Below, piece after piece: positions 62,756 through 64,000 of a stretch of 64,000 nucleotides of DNA. A program made the position numbers and the translations under genes. The stretch comes from Haliscomenobacter sp965225875 (lineage in GTDB: Bacteria; Bacteroidota; Bacteroidia; Chitinophagales; Saprospiraceae). Under the pieces are notes generated by a model that was not told the origin of the DNA, searched no databases, and saw only the letters and a program-made list of their open reading frames with translations. How positions within the stretch are numbered: the first letter of the stretch is position 1; the number at the start of each line of letters is the position of its first letter. The DNA lies in assembly GCF_965225875.1 (NCBI RefSeq), contig NZ_CBDDBS010000002.1, positions 2,046,001 to 2,110,000 on the forward strand, written 5' to 3'.

Positions 62756-63084
62756 GGCCCGAACCGGACCGAACCAAACCTGACCAGGGTAATTTTCATT
62801 TTGGCATGGAAAAATACCAAAACAAATACCGCATTCCTTCTGCCCGGGCCTATTGGTGGGATTATGGCTGGAATGGGGCGTATTTCATCACCATTTGCAC
62901 CCAGGATCGTGCGCATTTTTTCGGGGAAATGGCGGATGGGAAAATGCATTTGTCCAATACTGGAGTAATCGCGGACCTTTAATGGCATGAAATCCCATAC
63001 CATCAATCATTTGTGGAATTAGGCGATTTTGTGGTGATGCCCAATCACATCCATGGGATATTGATATTGAACAAACCGGCCCCC

Positions 63085-63112
63085 GTAGAGACGTTGCATG
63101 CAACGTCTCTAC
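63085..63112. repeat. REP-like palindrome E3, inside the RAYT frame
   Basis: A perfect 28-bp palindrome identical to E2, in the RAYT coding part after the HUH motif. Confidence 0.9.
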
Positions 63113-63138
63113 ACGCAACGTTTTTGCGCACAACCCCC

Positions 63139-63166
63139 GTAGAGACGTTGCATGCAACGTCTCTAC
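63139..63166. repeat. REP-like palindrome E4, inside the RAYT frame
   Basis: A perfect 28-bp palindrome 54 bp (18 codons) downstream of E3, so both are read in the same frame. Confidence 0.9.
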
Positions 63167-63427
63167 AACACGTAACCCCAAATCCCCCAATAACGAAAAA
63201 ATGGCCGCCATATCCCCCAAATCCAATACCATCCCAATCATTATCCGATCCTACAAATCAGCCGTAACCAAACACGCCAACCGATTAGGGTTACCCAATG
63301 GATGGCAGCCCCGTTTTTATGACCACATTATTCGCAACGATGCGGAATACCAACGCATCTCGGATTACATCGTCAACAATCCCGCCAATTGGCAGACCGA
63401 CAAATTTTATGCACCATCCCCCCCGCC

Positions 63428-63550
63428 GTAGAGACGTTGCATGCAACGTCTCTGGGCACGCACGTGCAGGCGTTACGCGTGTAGGCGTCATGCGTGCAGG
63501 CGTACGCGTAGAGACGTTGCATGCAACGTCTCTACATGCAACGTCTCTAC
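63428..63550. repeat. REP-like palindromes E5 and E6 with a short tandem array between
   Basis: E5 (63428-63453, lacking the last two bases) and E6 (63508-63535), followed by a half copy (63536-63550). Between them three degenerate 15-16-bp units (gcaggcgttacgcgtg type) stand in tandem. The rest of the gap to 63677 is AT-rich and shows nothing else. Confidence 0.85.
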
Positions 63551-63677
63551 GGGGCACCATTTGCACCCTTTCCCAATCGTATTTATTTTTACACCAACAT
63601 CCCCGTTTTGTATACCCTAAAATCTACTTTCGGGTCATCCTCATTAGACATTCCCGGAATAACAATAAATAAAACCA

Positions 63678-64000
63678 ATGGACAATCCACCATTTAGATT
63701 TTCAACAAAAAAAGCACTAGATGAATTAGCCACTGAACTTAATCTCAGGGAAAAAATTCCACATTGGGACTCAATGGCGGGTTTATCCTATACCCCAGGG
63801 AACCCAGCAGACATACAAGCCTACCTTGTTCATTATGCCCAATTAAAAGACGACGATAAAAAATTCACGCTCATGGAGATGATATTGGATGCAATTGCAC
63901 AGCAATCCAACGAAAGGGATTTTATGAACTATTGGCAAAAAGTGAAACCGATTTTAATCGAAGACTATGTAATCCAGGAATTCACGATACATTATTGGAA
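63678..64000 (+). CDS. unrecognised protein, 3' end outside window
   Basis: The ATG at 63678 opens a frame to the right edge with 107 codons and no stop. It starts 'MDNPPFRFSTKKALDELATE' and continues with 'ADIQAYLVHYAQLKDDDKKFTLMEMILDAI', which looks like a soluble helical protein. No family is recognised. The region is AT-rich compared with the genes to the left. Confidence 0.75.
   Translation, partial: MDNPPFRFSTKKALDELATELNLREKIPHWDSMAGLSYTPGNPADIQAYLVHYAQLKDDDKKFTLMEMILDAIAQQSNERDFMNYWQKVKPILIEDYVIQEFTIHYW

Larger units (their letters stand above)
62806..63431 (+). pseudogene. REP-associated tyrosine transposase (RAYT) pseudogene
   Basis: The frame begins at the ATG at 62806 with 'RAYWWDYGWNGAYFITICTQDRAHFFG', typical of the Y1/RAYT family, and breaks at a TAA at 62980-62982. 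The same frame goes on with 'FVVMPNHIHGILIL' holding the HUH motif (HIH). Another frame takes up from about 63200 with 'IIIRSYKSAVTKHANRLGLPN', 'QPRFYDHIIRNDAEYQRISDYIVNNP', containing the probable catalytic Tyr region and the usual end. One stop and one frameshift are therefore needed to restore it. Two REP palindromes (63085 and 63139) lie inside the coding part between the HUH motif and the helix; each is translated as 'VETLHATSL'. It should have moved the surrounding REP palindromes. Confidence 0.88.

Noticed and set aside
62613..63550. CRISPR-like array of 28-bp repeats
   Set aside because: The repeats are perfect palindromes at irregular spacing, overlap a RAYT gene, and have no unique equal-length spacers or cas genes.

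Overview
This looks like a chromosomal window from a Bacteroidota bacterium, probably of the Saprospirales (Haliscomenobacter-like). The evidence is: promoters of the TTTG-N19/20-TAnnTTTG type (2791-2822, 36285-36316, 61691-61721), secreted proteins with type IX (T9SS) C-terminal sorting domains, a PVC-type haem protein, paired GMC oxidoreductase and gluconate 2-dehydrogenase subunit 3, and FtsX-type ABC export genes. The genus is a guess; no rRNA is present. Most of the window is ordinary, moderately GC-rich coding DNA on both strands. The main accessory stretches are about 15.4-21.7 kb and 62.5-63.6 kb.

Layout. 0-6 kb: a truncated secreted repeat protein, an unrecognised protein, a DUF4240 protein paired with a small GIY-YIG-like protein, a GNAT-like protein and a lytic transglycosylase. 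6.6-13.2 kb: a MoaD-like protein, then a membrane-bound [NiFe] hydrogenase locus. The structural operon hyaABCD runs leftwards and hypABC runs rightwards from a shared control region. The small subunit has all six cysteines of the oxygen-tolerant 4Fe-3S proximal cluster, but hypD, hypE and hypF are absent. 13.2-15.4 kb: a GH25 lysozyme and a class III aminotransferase. 15.4-21.7 kb: a 1503-residue STAND-type NTPase with ankyrin repeats, next to an IS5-family element with 17-bp inverted repeats. 21.8-31.1 kb: a SpoIIM-family membrane protein, two secreted proteins, a PVC-type haem/propeller protein and a Tat-exported sugar isomerase-like protein. 31.4-36 kb: an ABC permease, its ATPase and a TolC-like protein behind a palindrome and a possible sigma-54 promoter. 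36.4-39 kb: a CBM48 protein with a basic Lys/Ala/Pro tail, then the glycogen branching enzyme. 39.2-43 kb: a tight operon of a membrane protein, an adenylate kinase-like protein and an ADP-ribosylglycohydrolase, then a PDZ-alpha/beta hydrolase.

43-48 kb: an SDR, an SCO lipoprotein, and a leftward cluster of ECF sigma factor, small membrane protein, Spy/CpxP-like protein, YHYH protein and MORN lipoprotein. 48-56.5 kb: a TlpA-like protein, an outer-membrane barrel, a pectate-lyase-like protein, the GMC/subunit-3 pair, a TPR-membrane protein and a cyclase-family protein. 56.6-62.5 kb: a glucosaminidase with LysM, an SGNH hydrolase, DUF2007, gamma-carbonic anhydrase, PxpB, YebC and a tRNA with anticodon CAT. 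62.6-64 kb: a decayed REP-associated (RAYT) transposase with its palindromes, then a truncated unknown gene.

The most distinctive structure lies between genes. At least five families of palindromic repeats occur: (A) four 128-bp elements with perfect 28-bp inverted ends; (B) 'cacaaag' hairpins; (C) 'cctaag' hairpins between convergent genes; (D) 'gttgaggag' hairpins between co-directional gene pairs; (E) REP-like 28-bp palindromes around and inside the RAYT pseudogene. Families A-D have no recognisable transposase in this window.
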